From positions 24,922-88,921 of the forward strand of contig CAZLQD010000042.1 in NCBI GenBank assembly GCA_964561605.1: a DNA stretch of 64,000 bases, given 5' to 3'. A program made the position numbers and the translations under genes. A model generated the notes under the pieces. That model was given only the letters and a program-made list of their open reading frames with translations, was not told where the DNA came from and ran no database searches. The stretch is from JALUZX01 sp964561605 (GTDB lineage: Bacteria; Planctomycetota; UBA1135; JALUZX01). This document shows positions 32,853 through 42,453 of the stretch, piece after piece. Each line of letters starts with the position of its first letter. Position 1 is the stretch's first letter.

Positions 32853-33697
32853 GGGCGGCGGGAAAGGTCTTTGTCCTGCTCGTCTCGGCGTCCTGGGCGG
32901 GGGCCCAGGAGAGCCCCGTCCCGGCCCGGACCTCCGGGCTGGAGGCCCTGGTGAAGAAAAGAGAGATCCTGGCCGAGCGGATCCGGCGCATCCAGGATGC
33001 GCGGATCCGGATCGACTTGGGATTGCCCGTGGACCGGGTCTTCCTCAGGTCCCTGATCCCCGCCGGCGGTGGGGATCCTGCGGCCTTGCGGGAGGAATAC
33101 GCCCGGGAACTGGATCGCCTGGCGGCCCTCCAGTCCAGGTTGCGCGACCTGAAGGCCCGCTCGGCGAAGATCGCGGCCGGGCCGGTCCGGAGGAAGGCCC
33201 GGCCCGCCCCTGCGGAGATCCGGCCCAAGGCGGCTCCCCCTGCAGGAGGGGGAAAGGCCGCACCCGGGCAGGGTAAGGCTGGACCAAAGAAGAAGGCCCG
33301 GGCCACGATTCCCAGGAGGAAGGCCGTGGTCTACCAGGTGAGAGTGAAACCCCTCCTCCTGGCGGGCGCTTTCTTCAAGAAGGGCGAATACGAGAAGGCC
33401 CTGGCCCTCTACAGGAAGATCCTCGCCGAGGACCCGAAGAACACGGGGGCCCTCTTCAGGGTGGCCCTTTGCCTCGAGAGGACGGGGAAACCCGACCAGG
33501 CACTGGAGATCCTGGCGCGCATCAAGGCCGACAAGGCCGGAACACCCTGGGAGAAGGCGGCAGCCTTCGCCGAGGAGAGCATTCTCTGGCGGAAGCACTT
33601 CGATTCCCTGGGACCCTTGCCTTCCCCGCCGGGAATTGCGGGAACTACGGGAAAGGGCGATTCCACGGGGGAGGTGTCCCGGGGCGGAGGGAGGTGA
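32849..33697 (+). CDS. Exported coiled-coil/TPR protein
   Basis: The 282-residue product has a signal peptide ('AGKVFVLLVSASWAGAQ'), a coiled coil ('LEALVKKREILAERIRRIQD', then 'EEYARELDRLAALQSRLRDL'), a Pro/Lys/Ala-rich linker (about 110-160) and one or two TPRs ('AGAFFKKGEYEKALALYRKI', then 'LFRVALCLERTGKPDQALEI'). The layout resembles the coiled-coil plus TPR design of the YbgF/CpoB type, without clear identity. The start overlaps the previous stop (ATGA). It is the third TPR protein in a row in this operon. Confidence 0.7.
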   Translation: MRAAGKVFVLLVSASWAGAQESPVPARTSGLEALVKKREILAERIRRIQDARIRIDLGLPVDRVFLRSLIPAGGGDPAALREEYARELDRLAALQSRLRDLKARSAKIAAGPVRRKARPAPAEIRPKAAPPAGGGKAAPGQGKAGPKKKARATIPRRKAVVYQVRVKPLLLAGAFFKKGEYEKALALYRKILAEDPKNTGALFRVALCLERTGKPDQALEILARIKADKAGTPWEKAAAFAEESILWRKHFDSLGPLPSPPGIAGTTGKGDSTGEVSRGGGR

Positions 33698-33702
33698 GCT
33701 TC

Positions 33703-34855
33703 GTGGCGGAGACGCTGGAAGACCTCCGGAGGTGGGAGCCCGGGGCGGCCGGAAAGGAGAGCCTGGAAGAGGCCTTCCAGGCCTTCTCCTCCACGGCAAG
33801 GGACCTGGAGCGGGCCTACCGGGACCTGAGCCTCGAGGTGGAGCGCCTGGACCTGGAGGTCCACGAGGCCAACGCCAGGCTCCAGGCCGTCCTGGGAGCC
33901 CTTCCCGAGGGGGTCGTGGCGGCCGATGCCGGCGGGGGAATCACCACGATCAACCCGGCGGCCCGCAGGATCCTCGGTCTGGAGGAGGAAGGGGAGGGCC
34001 TTCCCGAGGCGACGGCCGAACTGACAGACGCCTCCGGCGCCCCCCTCCTCCTTCCCTCCTCGAATCCTGAAGACCGGGTCTTCCGGACGGCGGCCGGAGA
34101 GGAGCGCCGCATCCGGGTCCGCTACGTACCCCTCTCCGGGGAAGGAGGAGCCCTCTGGATCCTGGAGGACCGGACCGAGCTGGAGCGGCTGGAGGGGAAG
34201 GTGGCCCACCTGGACAGGCTGGCCGGCCTGGGGAGGATGGCCCTGTCCATCGCCCACGAGATACGGAACCCCTTGAACGGTGTGGCGGGTTTCGCGGGCC
34301 TCCTGCTCCGTGGCGCCCCCGACGAGAAGACCCGCCGTTACGCCTCTTCCATCGTCCAGGGCGTAGGAAGGATCGATTCGATCATCCGGAATCTCCTGGC
34401 CTTCGCCAGGCCTGGAAGCCTGGCCGCCAGGAGGGTGGACCTGTCCGGCGTTGTGGAGAAGGCCCTCGATGTCGCCGGCAGGGAGGGGATCGCCCTTCGG
34501 CTCCCCGGGGAGCCCGCCTGGGTCCTTGCCGATCCCACGGCGGTGGAACAGGTCCTGGTCAACCTGGTGGGAAACGCCCGGGAGGCCGGCGGAGAGGAGG
34601 TGCCCCTCCTGGTGAGCCTGGAGCGGAGAGGCGGGGCCTGGCTCCTGGCGGTGGAGGACGGTGGGCCGGGAATCCCGGCGGAGGAGAGGGAGGCGGTCTT
34701 CGAGCCCTTCCACTCCGGCAAGGAGGGCGGGACGGGCCTGGGCCTCTCCATCGTGAAGCGGATCGTCGAGTTGCACGGGGGCCGGGTGGGGGCGGCCGAC
34801 CCGGTGGAACTCGGCGGCGCCAGGATCGAGGTGGTCCTGCCCGGGGAGGCCGACC

Positions 34856-34866
<11 letters not shown>
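33703..34866 (+). CDS. FleS/FlrB-like PAS sensor histidine kinase
   Basis: The 387-residue soluble kinase begins with a helical segment ('LEEAFQAFSSTARDLERAYR') and a PAS domain ('LQAVLGALPEGVVAADAGGG', 'TTINPAARRILGLEEE'). Next come HisKA ('LSIAHEIRNPLNGVAGFAGL', H185) and HATPase (N-box 'NLVGNAREAGG', G1 'DGGPGIP', G2 'GTGLGLSIVKRIVELHGG'). The N-terminal helix-PAS layout matches FleS/FlrB flagellar kinases. The GTG at 33703 has GGGAGG eight bases upstream; a GTG at 33694 overlapping the previous TGA is an alternative. It overlaps the next regulator gene by 11 bases and must be its partner. Confidence 0.88.
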
Positions 34867-36247
<1,381 letters not shown>

Positions 36248-36271
36248 ACTCCTCCCTTCCGGCCCTCCCCG

Positions 36272-36287
36272 AAGGCCCGGGCCTTTT
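36272..36287 (+). terminator. Weak intrinsic terminator after the FleR-like gene
   Basis: AAGGCCC / GGGCCTT forms a short palindromic hairpin (36272-36285) that runs into TTTT. The stem is short, so support is moderate. Confidence 0.35.
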
Positions 36288-36309
36288 CGGTCGTGAGGGG
36301 CCCGGCGGT

Positions 36310-36321
36310 TACAATCCTCCC
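36310..36321 (+). promoter_or_regulatory. -10 element placed for a leaderless transcript
   Basis: TACAAT at 36310-36315 is followed by six bases and then the ATG at 36322. No Shine-Dalgarno sequence is present, and transcription from this -10 would begin at or next to the A of ATG. The -35 is not clear. Confidence 0.5.
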
Positions 36322-37434
36322 ATGCGTTCGGCCAGGGATAGATTGCGCGGAATCCTGGGGGGGGGCTCCTGGGGCCGCGGGGATCGCCCTGCGGGGGACC
36401 GCCTTCCGGGGGGCGGCGGGAGGGACTACCCCCTCCTGGAGGAGAAGGTCCTCCCCCCCGGGACCCGTCACGGCGGGGACCGCCTGGAAGGGGCCCTTTC
36501 GGCCTCCTTCCGGGCCCTGGCCGTCCTCGCCGGGGATCCTGCCCTGGCGGAGTTCTCCGCCGGGGAAGCCCTCTTCCTCGACACGGAGACCACGGGGCTC
36601 GCGGGGGGGGCGGGGACGATGGTCTTCCTCTGCGGGACGGCCCGGTTCCTGGAGGACGGATCCCTCCTCTTCCGGAGGTGGTTCTTGAAGAGTCCCGGCG
36701 GGGAGAGGGCCTTTCTCGAGGGGATCCTCGGCGACCTCTCCCGCGCCAGCGTCCTGGTCACCTTCTCGGGGAAGTCCTTCGACCGGCACAGGCTGGCCGA
36801 CAGGCTCGCCTTCCACGGGATGGACGAGGCGGTGCGGCGCATGACCCACCTGGATCTTCTCCATTCGGCGAGGCGTGTCTACAGGAAGAGGCTCCCCGAC
36901 GTGCGCCTCAGGACACTGGAGGAGCGCCTTCTCGAAGTCTTCCGCGGGGACGACCTTCCCGGGGCGGAGTGTCCCAGGCTCTACCTGGATTGGCTCAGGG
37001 GGCACGCCGTGGACCTGGAGCCGGTCTTCCGGCACAACGAGCTGGACGTCCTCTCCCTGGTGACCCTCCTGGCCCGTCTGGGGAGGGATCCCTGGGAGGG
37101 GGCCGTGCCACTCCCTCTCCTTGCGGCCCACGCCGCCCGCCTGGAGAAGGCCGACCCCCTGAAGGCGGCCATACTATACGGAAGAGCGGGAAAGGACCTG
37201 GAGCGTGCCCTCTGCCTCGCCCGGGGAGGGAGGAAGGAGGAGGCCCGGGAGGTCCTGGAGGAGCTGGTCCGCCTGGGGGAGAGGGAGGCCTTCCTCCCCC
37301 TGGCGGGGATGCTGGCCTCTTCGGGGAAGGAGAGGGACCGGGCCCGGGAACTGGCCCGGGAGGCCCTCCGCCTGTTCCATCCCGGGGAGAAGGAGCGGCT
37401 CCGGGCGGAGAGGTTGCTGGGCCGTCTCGGTTGA
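36322..37434 (+). CDS. YprB-like RNase-H-fold 3'-5' exonuclease domain protein
   Basis: The 370-residue product has a DnaQ/RNase-H-like domain: 'LFLDTETTGL' with D87 and E89 as metal ligands, 'FSGKSFDRHRLADRLAFHG', and 'FRHNELDVLSLVTLLARLG' carrying the last acidic residues. This is the YprB/ribonuclease-H-like group of predicted exonucleases. The C-terminal 100 residues form TPR-like helices ('AARLEKADPLKAAILYGRAG'). The N-terminal ~65 residues are Gly/Arg-rich. No ribosome-binding site precedes the ATG, and the upstream TACAAT suggests a leaderless message. The substrate, DNA or RNA, is not known. Confidence 0.75.
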   Translation: MRSARDRLRGILGGGSWGRGDRPAGDRLPGGGGRDYPLLEEKVLPPGTRHGGDRLEGALSASFRALAVLAGDPALAEFSAGEALFLDTETTGLAGGAGTMVFLCGTARFLEDGSLLFRRWFLKSPGGERAFLEGILGDLSRASVLVTFSGKSFDRHRLADRLAFHGMDEAVRRMTHLDLLHSARRVYRKRLPDVRLRTLEERLLEVFRGDDLPGAECPRLYLDWLRGHAVDLEPVFRHNELDVLSLVTLLARLGRDPWEGAVPLPLLAAHAARLEKADPLKAAILYGRAGKDLERALCLARGGRKEEAREVLEELVRLGEREAFLPLAGMLASSGKERDRARELAREALRLFHPGEKERLRAERLLGRLG

Positions 37435-37530
37435 GGGGGGGCGTGCCTGACCTTAGACTCTACCTCGACGGGAGGGAAGGGGACGAAACGGCGGGGTTTC
37501 CCTAACCCCCTCCTCATCCGGAGCGGATTC

Positions 37531-37935
37531 ATGACCAAATACCGGATTCTCCTGGGCAAGGCGGGCCTGGACGGTCACGACAGGGGGGCCCGCTACGTGG
37601 CCCACATCCTCCGGGACGCCGGATTCGAAGTGATCTACACGGGGATCCGCAGGACCCCGGAGCAGATCGTGGAGGCCGCTCTCCAGGAGGATGCGGACGC
37701 CCTGGGCCTGAGCCTCCTTTCGGGGGCCCACATGGTGATCTTCAAGAAGGTCCTGGATCTCCTGGAGGAGAGGGGCGCCCGGGACATCCTGGTCTTCGGA
37801 GGCGGAACCATCCCGCCGGCGGACGTGGATGCACTGAAGAAGATGGGCGTGAAGGCCGTCTTCACCCCCGGAACCCCCGCTGCGGTGATCGTGGCCGAGC
37901 TGAAGCGGTTGCTTTCGGAGAAGGGGAAACGGTGA
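37531..37935 (+). CDS. mcmA2: Methylmalonyl-CoA mutase, cobalamin-binding small subunit
   Basis: The 134-residue product is a stand-alone B12-binding domain with the DxHxxG signature as D14-H16-G19 ('GLDGHDRG'), where H16 is the lower cobalt ligand. It continues with 'LSLLSGAH' and 'VFGGGTIPPAD'. It pairs with the 554-residue catalytic subunit two genes downstream to form the split mutase known from archaea and some bacteria. Adenosylcobalamin starts the radical rearrangement of methylmalonyl-CoA to succinyl-CoA. It heads a four-gene operon and overlaps the MeaB gene by four bases. Confidence 0.95.
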   Translation: MTKYRILLGKAGLDGHDRGARYVAHILRDAGFEVIYTGIRRTPEQIVEAALQEDADALGLSLLSGAHMVIFKKVLDLLEERGARDILVFGGGTIPPADVDALKKMGVKAVFTPGTPAAVIVAELKRLLSEKGKR

Positions 37936-38894
37936 AGGACCTTCTCCAGGCCGCCCGGAAGGGGGACAAACGGGCCCTGGCCAGGCTCGTCACACTCCTG
38001 GAGGACGATCCCTCCCTGGCGCCCGCCCTCCTGGAAGGAGAGGGGGAGTGGCCCTTTCCCGGGCTTGTCCTCGGCGTGACGGGGCCCCCCGGCGTGGGAA
38101 AGAGCACCTTCGTCTCCGCCCTGGTGGGAAAATCGAGGAGGAAGGATCCTGCCGGGAAGGTCGCGGTCCTGGCGGTGGATCCCACCTCTCCCTACACGGG
38201 CGGGGCGCTTCTGGGCGACAGGGTGCGGATGATGGAGCACTCGGGGGACGAGGGCGTCTTCATCCGTTCTTTCGCAAACAGGGGTCTCCTGGGCGGGCTC
38301 GCTCCCGGGATCAGGGCCGTTCTACGACTCCTTGGGGCCACGGGCTGGGACCTGGTCCTCCTGGAGACGGTCGGGGTCGGACAGAGCGAGGTGGACGCCG
38401 CTTCCGTGGCGGACCTCACGGCGGTCCTCCTGGCGCCGGGCCAGGGTGACGGTATCCAGATGCTCAAGGCAGGCCTCCTGGAGGCGGCGGACCTCTTCGT
38501 CGTCCACAAGGCGGACCTGCCCGGGGCGGAGCGGGTGGCCTCGGAAATCGAGGCCGCCCTGGACCTCTCGGAACCCGGGCCCAGGGGAAGACCCCCGGTC
38601 CTCCTGGTCTCTTCCGCCCGTGGGCGGGGCCTGGAGGAGTTCCTGGAGGCCCTGGACAGGAGGAGGGCCGAGCTGAAGGGCCCCATCGAAGAGAGGCGGA
38701 GGCGGGCGGCGAGGGAAGACGCCCGCCGCCTGGTCCTGGACCGGGCTTCCGCCAGGCTGGCCCGTGCCCTGGAGGGCGAAGAGGGCCTCCTGGAGGACCT
38801 CCTCGAGGGGAGGGCCGGCCTGGACGAGGCGGTCCTCCGAATCCTCAGGAACGCCCTGGACCGGGGCGGGAAAGAGGAAGGAGAAAGAACATGA
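37932..38894 (+). CDS. meaB: MeaB/ArgK-family GTPase, mutase chaperone
   Basis: The 320-residue G3E-family GTPase has Walker A 'GPPGVGKST' (51-59), 'DPTSPYTGGALLGDRVRM', 'ETVGVGQSEVD' (switch region) and the base-specificity 'HKAD'. MeaB gates cofactor loading and protects methylmalonyl-CoA mutase from inactivation. The GTG start overlaps the stop of the B12 subunit (GTGA), and the stop overlaps the next ATG. The position between the two mutase subunits supports the assignment. Confidence 0.95.
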   Translation: MKDLLQAARKGDKRALARLVTLLEDDPSLAPALLEGEGEWPFPGLVLGVTGPPGVGKSTFVSALVGKSRRKDPAGKVAVLAVDPTSPYTGGALLGDRVRMMEHSGDEGVFIRSFANRGLLGGLAPGIRAVLRLLGATGWDLVLLETVGVGQSEVDAASVADLTAVLLAPGQGDGIQMLKAGLLEAADLFVVHKADLPGAERVASEIEAALDLSEPGPRGRPPVLLVSSARGRGLEEFLEALDRRRAELKGPIEERRRRAAREDARRLVLDRASARLARALEGEEGLLEDLLEGRAGLDEAVLRILRNALDRGGKEEGERT

Positions 38895-40555
38895 TTCCCG
38901 AACCCTTGGAGGAACTGAAGCGTCGCTGGGAGAGGGAGACCCTCGGGAAGGCCCTGGAGAAGGCTCCGGAGCGGAAAGAGGAGTTCCGGACCCTTTCAGG
39001 GATTCCCTTGGAGCGGGTCTACCTCCCGGACCGGGAAATCCTGGAGGACTACGCAGGAAAGCTCGGGATGCCGGGGGAGTATCCCTTCACCAGGGGGGTG
39101 CAGCCGACGATGTACCGGGGGCGCCTGTGGACCATGCGCCAGTATGCCGGGTTTTCCACGGCCGAGGAATCCAACGAGCGTTACCGCTACCTCCTGGAGC
39201 AGGGATCCACCGGCCTTTCCGTGGCCTTCGACCTTCCGACCCAGGTGGGGATCGACTCGGACCACGAGTTGGCCCTCGGGGAGGTCGGGAAGGTCGGGGT
39301 GGCCGTGGACACCCTGGCAGACATGGAGGACCTGTTCCGAGGGATTCCCTTGGACCGTGTTTCAACGTCGATGACGATAAATTCCCCGGCGGCGGTGCTC
39401 CTGGCCATGTACATCGCCGTGGCGGAGAAGCAGGGCGTCCCGGCGGAGAAGCTGAGGGGTACCATCCAGAACGACGTGCTCAAGGAATACTTCGCCCGGG
39501 GGACCTACATCTTTCCTCCCAGGCCGAGCCTCAGGATCGTGGCGGACATCTTCGAGTTCTGTGCGGAGAAGGTCCCTCTCTGGAATACCATCTCCATCAG
39601 CGGATACCACGCCCGGGAGGCGGGGGCCACGGCGGCGGAGGAGGTGGGCTTCACTCTCGCCGACGCGATCTGCTACGTGGAGACGGCCCTCGAGGCGGGC
39701 CTGGAACTTGACCGGTTCGCTCCCAGGCTGGCCTTCTTCTTCGCCGCCCACACGGACCTCTTCGAGGAGGTGGCCAAGTTCAGGGCGGCCAGGAGGCTCT
39801 ACGCTTCGATCATGAAGGAGCGTTTCGGGGCGAAGGATCCCAGGAGCATGAAGCTCCGCTTCCACACCCAGACCGGAGGGGTGACCCTCACGGCCCAGCA
39901 ACCGGACAACAACGTGGTGAGGGTGACCCTCCAGGCCCTGGCGGCCGTCCTCGGGTGCACCCAGTCCCTCCACACCAATTCCAAGGACGAGGCCCTCGCC
40001 CTCCCTTCGAGGGATTCGGTGACACTGGCCTTGAGGACCCAGCAGATCATCGCCTACGAATCGGGCGTGACCGGAACGGTGGACCCCCTGGCCGGGAGCT
40101 TTCTCGTGGAGGAATTGACCGACCGGATCGAAGAGGAGGCCCGGGGGATCCTGGAGGAGATCGACAGGATGGGGGGGATGGTGGCGGCGATCGAGAAGGG
40201 TTACGTCCAGAGGCGGATCGAGCGGTCGGCCTACCTCTACGGAAAGAGCGTGGAGGAGAAGGAACGGATCGTCGTGGGGGTGAACGAGTTCGTCTCTCCC
40301 GGGGAGGAGGCGGCGATGGAGCTCTTCCAGGTGGATCCCGCCGTGAGGGAGAGGCAGGTGAAGAAACTCGGGGAGGTCAGGGCCCGGAGAGATTCCTCCG
40401 CCGTGGAGCGGGCCCTGGAGGCCGTCCGGGCCGCCGCCCTGGACGAGGAGGCGAACCTGATGCCTCCCATCCTGGAGGCGGTGAAGGCCTACGCCACCAT
40501 CGGGGAGATCTGCGGCGTCCTGAGAGATGTCTTCGGGGAATACCAGGGAGGTTGA
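38891..40555 (+). CDS. mcmA1: Methylmalonyl-CoA mutase, large (catalytic) subunit
   Basis: The 554-residue product is the TIM-barrel substrate domain without its own B12 domain, the usual length for a split alpha subunit. It has 'YRGRLWTMRQYAGFSTAEES' (75-94), 'GSTGLSVAFDLPTQVG', 'TSMTINSPAAVLLAMYIAVA', 'HTQTGGVTLTAQQPDNNVVR' and 'LHTNSKDEALALPS'. The tyrosine in 'YAGFST' and the TIM-barrel histidine ('KLRFHTQTGG') are conserved. It catalyses methylmalonyl-CoA to succinyl-CoA, linking propionate, odd-chain fat and branched amino-acid breakdown to the TCA cycle. It overlaps meaB and is followed at once by the epimerase. Confidence 0.96.
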   Translation: MIPEPLEELKRRWERETLGKALEKAPERKEEFRTLSGIPLERVYLPDREILEDYAGKLGMPGEYPFTRGVQPTMYRGRLWTMRQYAGFSTAEESNERYRYLLEQGSTGLSVAFDLPTQVGIDSDHELALGEVGKVGVAVDTLADMEDLFRGIPLDRVSTSMTINSPAAVLLAMYIAVAEKQGVPAEKLRGTIQNDVLKEYFARGTYIFPPRPSLRIVADIFEFCAEKVPLWNTISISGYHAREAGATAAEEVGFTLADAICYVETALEAGLELDRFAPRLAFFFAAHTDLFEEVAKFRAARRLYASIMKERFGAKDPRSMKLRFHTQTGGVTLTAQQPDNNVVRVTLQALAAVLGCTQSLHTNSKDEALALPSRDSVTLALRTQQIIAYESGVTGTVDPLAGSFLVEELTDRIEEEARGILEEIDRMGGMVAAIEKGYVQRRIERSAYLYGKSVEEKERIVVGVNEFVSPGEEAAMELFQVDPAVRERQVKKLGEVRARRDSSAVERALEAVRAAALDEEANLMPPILEAVKAYATIGEICGVLRDVFGEYQGG

Positions 40556-40556
40556 T

Positions 40557-40970
40557 ATGAGTGCCGGGGAAGGGCGGAAGATCGACCACGTGGGAATCGC
40601 CGTGGAATCCATCGAGAAGGCCAGGGCCTTCTACGAGGAGGTCCTGGGCCTTCCTTTCGGGGGAATCGAGGAGGTCCCGGACCAGGGGGTCCGTGTCGCC
40701 TTCTTCCAGGCCGGGGAGGTCCGGATCGAGCTCTTGGAACCCCTGGGAGAAGACGGCCCGGTGGCCCGGTTCCTGAAGAAACGCGGTCCCGGAATCCACC
40801 ACCTGGCCTTCCGGACAGGGGACCTGGAGGGAACGGCGGCCCTGGCGGGGGAGAAGGGTATCCGCCTCCTGGACGAGAAGCCCAGGCGGGGAGCCCACGG
40901 AACGCGGATCCTCTTCCTCCATCCCAAGGACACGGGCGGTGTCCTGGCGGAACTCTGCGGAGACCCTTAG
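40557..40970 (+). CDS. mce: Methylmalonyl-CoA epimerase
   Basis: The 137-residue product is a glyoxalase/VOC-fold protein with 'IDHVGIAV' (metal ligand H11), 'GIHHLAF' (H81/H82) and a terminal Glu (E132, 'LAELC'). It interconverts (2S)- and (2R)-methylmalonyl-CoA so that carboxylase product can enter the mutase. The ATG at 40557 is preceded by AGGGAGG and follows the mutase stop closely; an in-frame start at 40527 would run into the mutase gene. It completes the pathway operon. Confidence 0.94.
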   Translation: MSAGEGRKIDHVGIAVESIEKARAFYEEVLGLPFGGIEEVPDQGVRVAFFQAGEVRIELLEPLGEDGPVARFLKKRGPGIHHLAFRTGDLEGTAALAGEKGIRLLDEKPRRGAHGTRILFLHPKDTGGVLAELCGDP

Positions 40971-41274
40971 GAGCAAGAGATCCGGAGGCCTTCTCCACAA
41001 GGATCGGGTTTCAAGGGAGGGCCATCCTTCCCCGCCCTTCAGCGAGGGTCGCCACGGGAGGAGTCTTTCTCGGTCTTCCCCGCCCTTTCACGAAGTCGTC
41101 CCGGGGAAATGGTCCCGCCACCGGCAGCGAACATGGGATCGGGCGATGAGAGGGCTTCAGGGGGATGACAAAACCTTTTCTCTCAGGTATAAGAGAAAAT
41201 TCCATTCGGGACCCCTTCCGGTCCCGCCCGAGGTGTTTTTCTTCCATTCCCCCCTATTTTTTCAGGAGGCCCCC
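40971..41274 (+). other. Intergenic region with the promoter of a secreted-protein gene
   Basis: About 300 bases without a gene. It holds the sigma-70-like promoter at 41165-41193, an 82-base leader and the AGGAGG site for the gene at 41275. I see no terminator with a clear U-tract after the epimerase gene. Confidence 0.5.
41165..41193 (+). promoter_or_regulatory. Sigma-70 promoter of the secreted-protein gene
   Basis: ATGACA (41165-41170), a 17-base spacer, then TATAAG (41188-41193): one mismatch in the -35 and a good -10. The leader to the ATG is 82 bases. The TATAAGAG string also occurs before the gene at 2894. Confidence 0.65.
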
Positions 41275-42246
41275 ATGCGTACCGGATTGAAACGATCCCT
41301 CCTTCTTCTGTCCGCCTTCCTGGGTTTGGGTTGCGTCCTCCCGGCCCAGTCTTTGACCACCACCTTCAACTCCAACAACGGTGGGGGGTCGGGGTGGATG
41401 AACATGTTCGATCTCAAGGTCACCAACCCCAAGGGCATCCGGATCACCGCCCTGGACCTGAACCTCTCCAGTGGGGCCACCAAGTTCCACATCGAGATCT
41501 ACCTCACTCCCCAGACCTACGTGGGCAAGGACGGCAACGCCAAGGCCTGGATCAAGGTCTCCCAGGGCACGGGTATTCGGAAGGCCCGGAACACTCCCTC
41601 CCACGCGGAAGTGGACGATTTCTTCCTCGCCCCGGGCTCCTACGGGATCTCCATCCTCTTCAAGGACGTCTCCATGGGCTACACCAATGGAAACGGGACC
41701 AACCAGACCTACAAGAATTCCGACCTGACTTTGCAGGCCGGTCTTTCCAAGGCGGGCTTCTTCAGCGGCTCCACCTTCAAGCCCAGGGTCTGGAACGGGA
41801 CCATCTACTACGCAGGGCCCACTTGGGCCAGTTACGGTCCTTATGGTGAAGGGTGCAAAGGGACGGCCGGCGTCCCCACTCTCGCTGCGGCCCAGGGAAG
41901 CCTGCCCAAAGTCGGGAAGGTCTTCACCCTCGAGATGGCCAACCTGCCCACCAAGCCCGGTCCGGTCTTCGTGCTGACCGGTTACAACAAGGACAAGCTC
42001 GGCCCCATCAAGCTCCCCTTCGACCTGACTCCCCTGGGGATGACGGGATGCAAGCTCCTCCTTGGGCCCGTGACCATCCTGGTTGGGGCCAATACGGGAG
42101 GAAAGGGCCAGTTGAAGCTCTCCATCCCGAACAGTCCCTATCTGCTGGGAGCGGCCTTCTACAACCAGGCCTTGGTCCTGGACCAGAAGGCGAACGCGGC
42201 GGGCTTCGTCATGTCCAACGGCGGAGAGGGCCAGATCGGCCAGTAG
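41275..42246 (+). CDS. Secreted protein with shared C-terminal module
   Basis: The 323-residue product has a signal peptide ('RSLLLLSAFLGLGCVLPAQS'). The N-terminal ~190 residues are beta-rich with many Asn, Gly and Ser residues ('TFNSNNGGGSGWMNMFDLKV', 'VDDFFLAPGSYGISILFKDV') and belong to no family I can name. The last ~100 residues ('FVLTGYNKDKLGPIKLPFDL', then 'GAAFYNQALVLDQKANAAGF') match in layout the C-terminal module of the beta-helix proteins at 2894 and 4496. AGGAGG precedes the ATG. A strong terminator follows. It is probably exported to the surface or medium. Confidence 0.7.
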   Translation: MRTGLKRSLLLLSAFLGLGCVLPAQSLTTTFNSNNGGGSGWMNMFDLKVTNPKGIRITALDLNLSSGATKFHIEIYLTPQTYVGKDGNAKAWIKVSQGTGIRKARNTPSHAEVDDFFLAPGSYGISILFKDVSMGYTNGNGTNQTYKNSDLTLQAGLSKAGFFSGSTFKPRVWNGTIYYAGPTWASYGPYGEGCKGTAGVPTLAAAQGSLPKVGKVFTLEMANLPTKPGPVFVLTGYNKDKLGPIKLPFDLTPLGMTGCKLLLGPVTILVGANTGGKGQLKLSIPNSPYLLGAAFYNQALVLDQKANAAGFVMSNGGEGQIGQ

Positions 42247-42259
42247 CAAAGAGGCGGCG

Positions 42260-42325
42260 CCCCCCCGGCCTCGGGGGGGCTTGGAGAGGAGGAGGTGCGG
42301 TCCTTCGGGCCCACCTCCTCCTTTT
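42260..42325 (+). terminator. Terminator region with two hairpins, the second bearing a UUCG loop
   Basis: A first stem (42260-42268 with 42272-42280) is followed by GGAGGAGGTG (42288-42297) pairing exactly with CACCTCCTCC (42312-42321). The latter has C(UUCG)G at its tip and TTTT directly after. Confidence 0.8.
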
Positions 42326-42453
42326 CGTTTCTCCGGGACCTCCCCGGCCCGGGGCGGGACGGGGAGCGGCCCATGGCGGATCCCTGGGAGGGAAAGCGCG
42401 GGGGGGCGGTTCTCCCGGGGGGAACAGGAGCCGGGTTTCTTCCCGGGCCTCCC

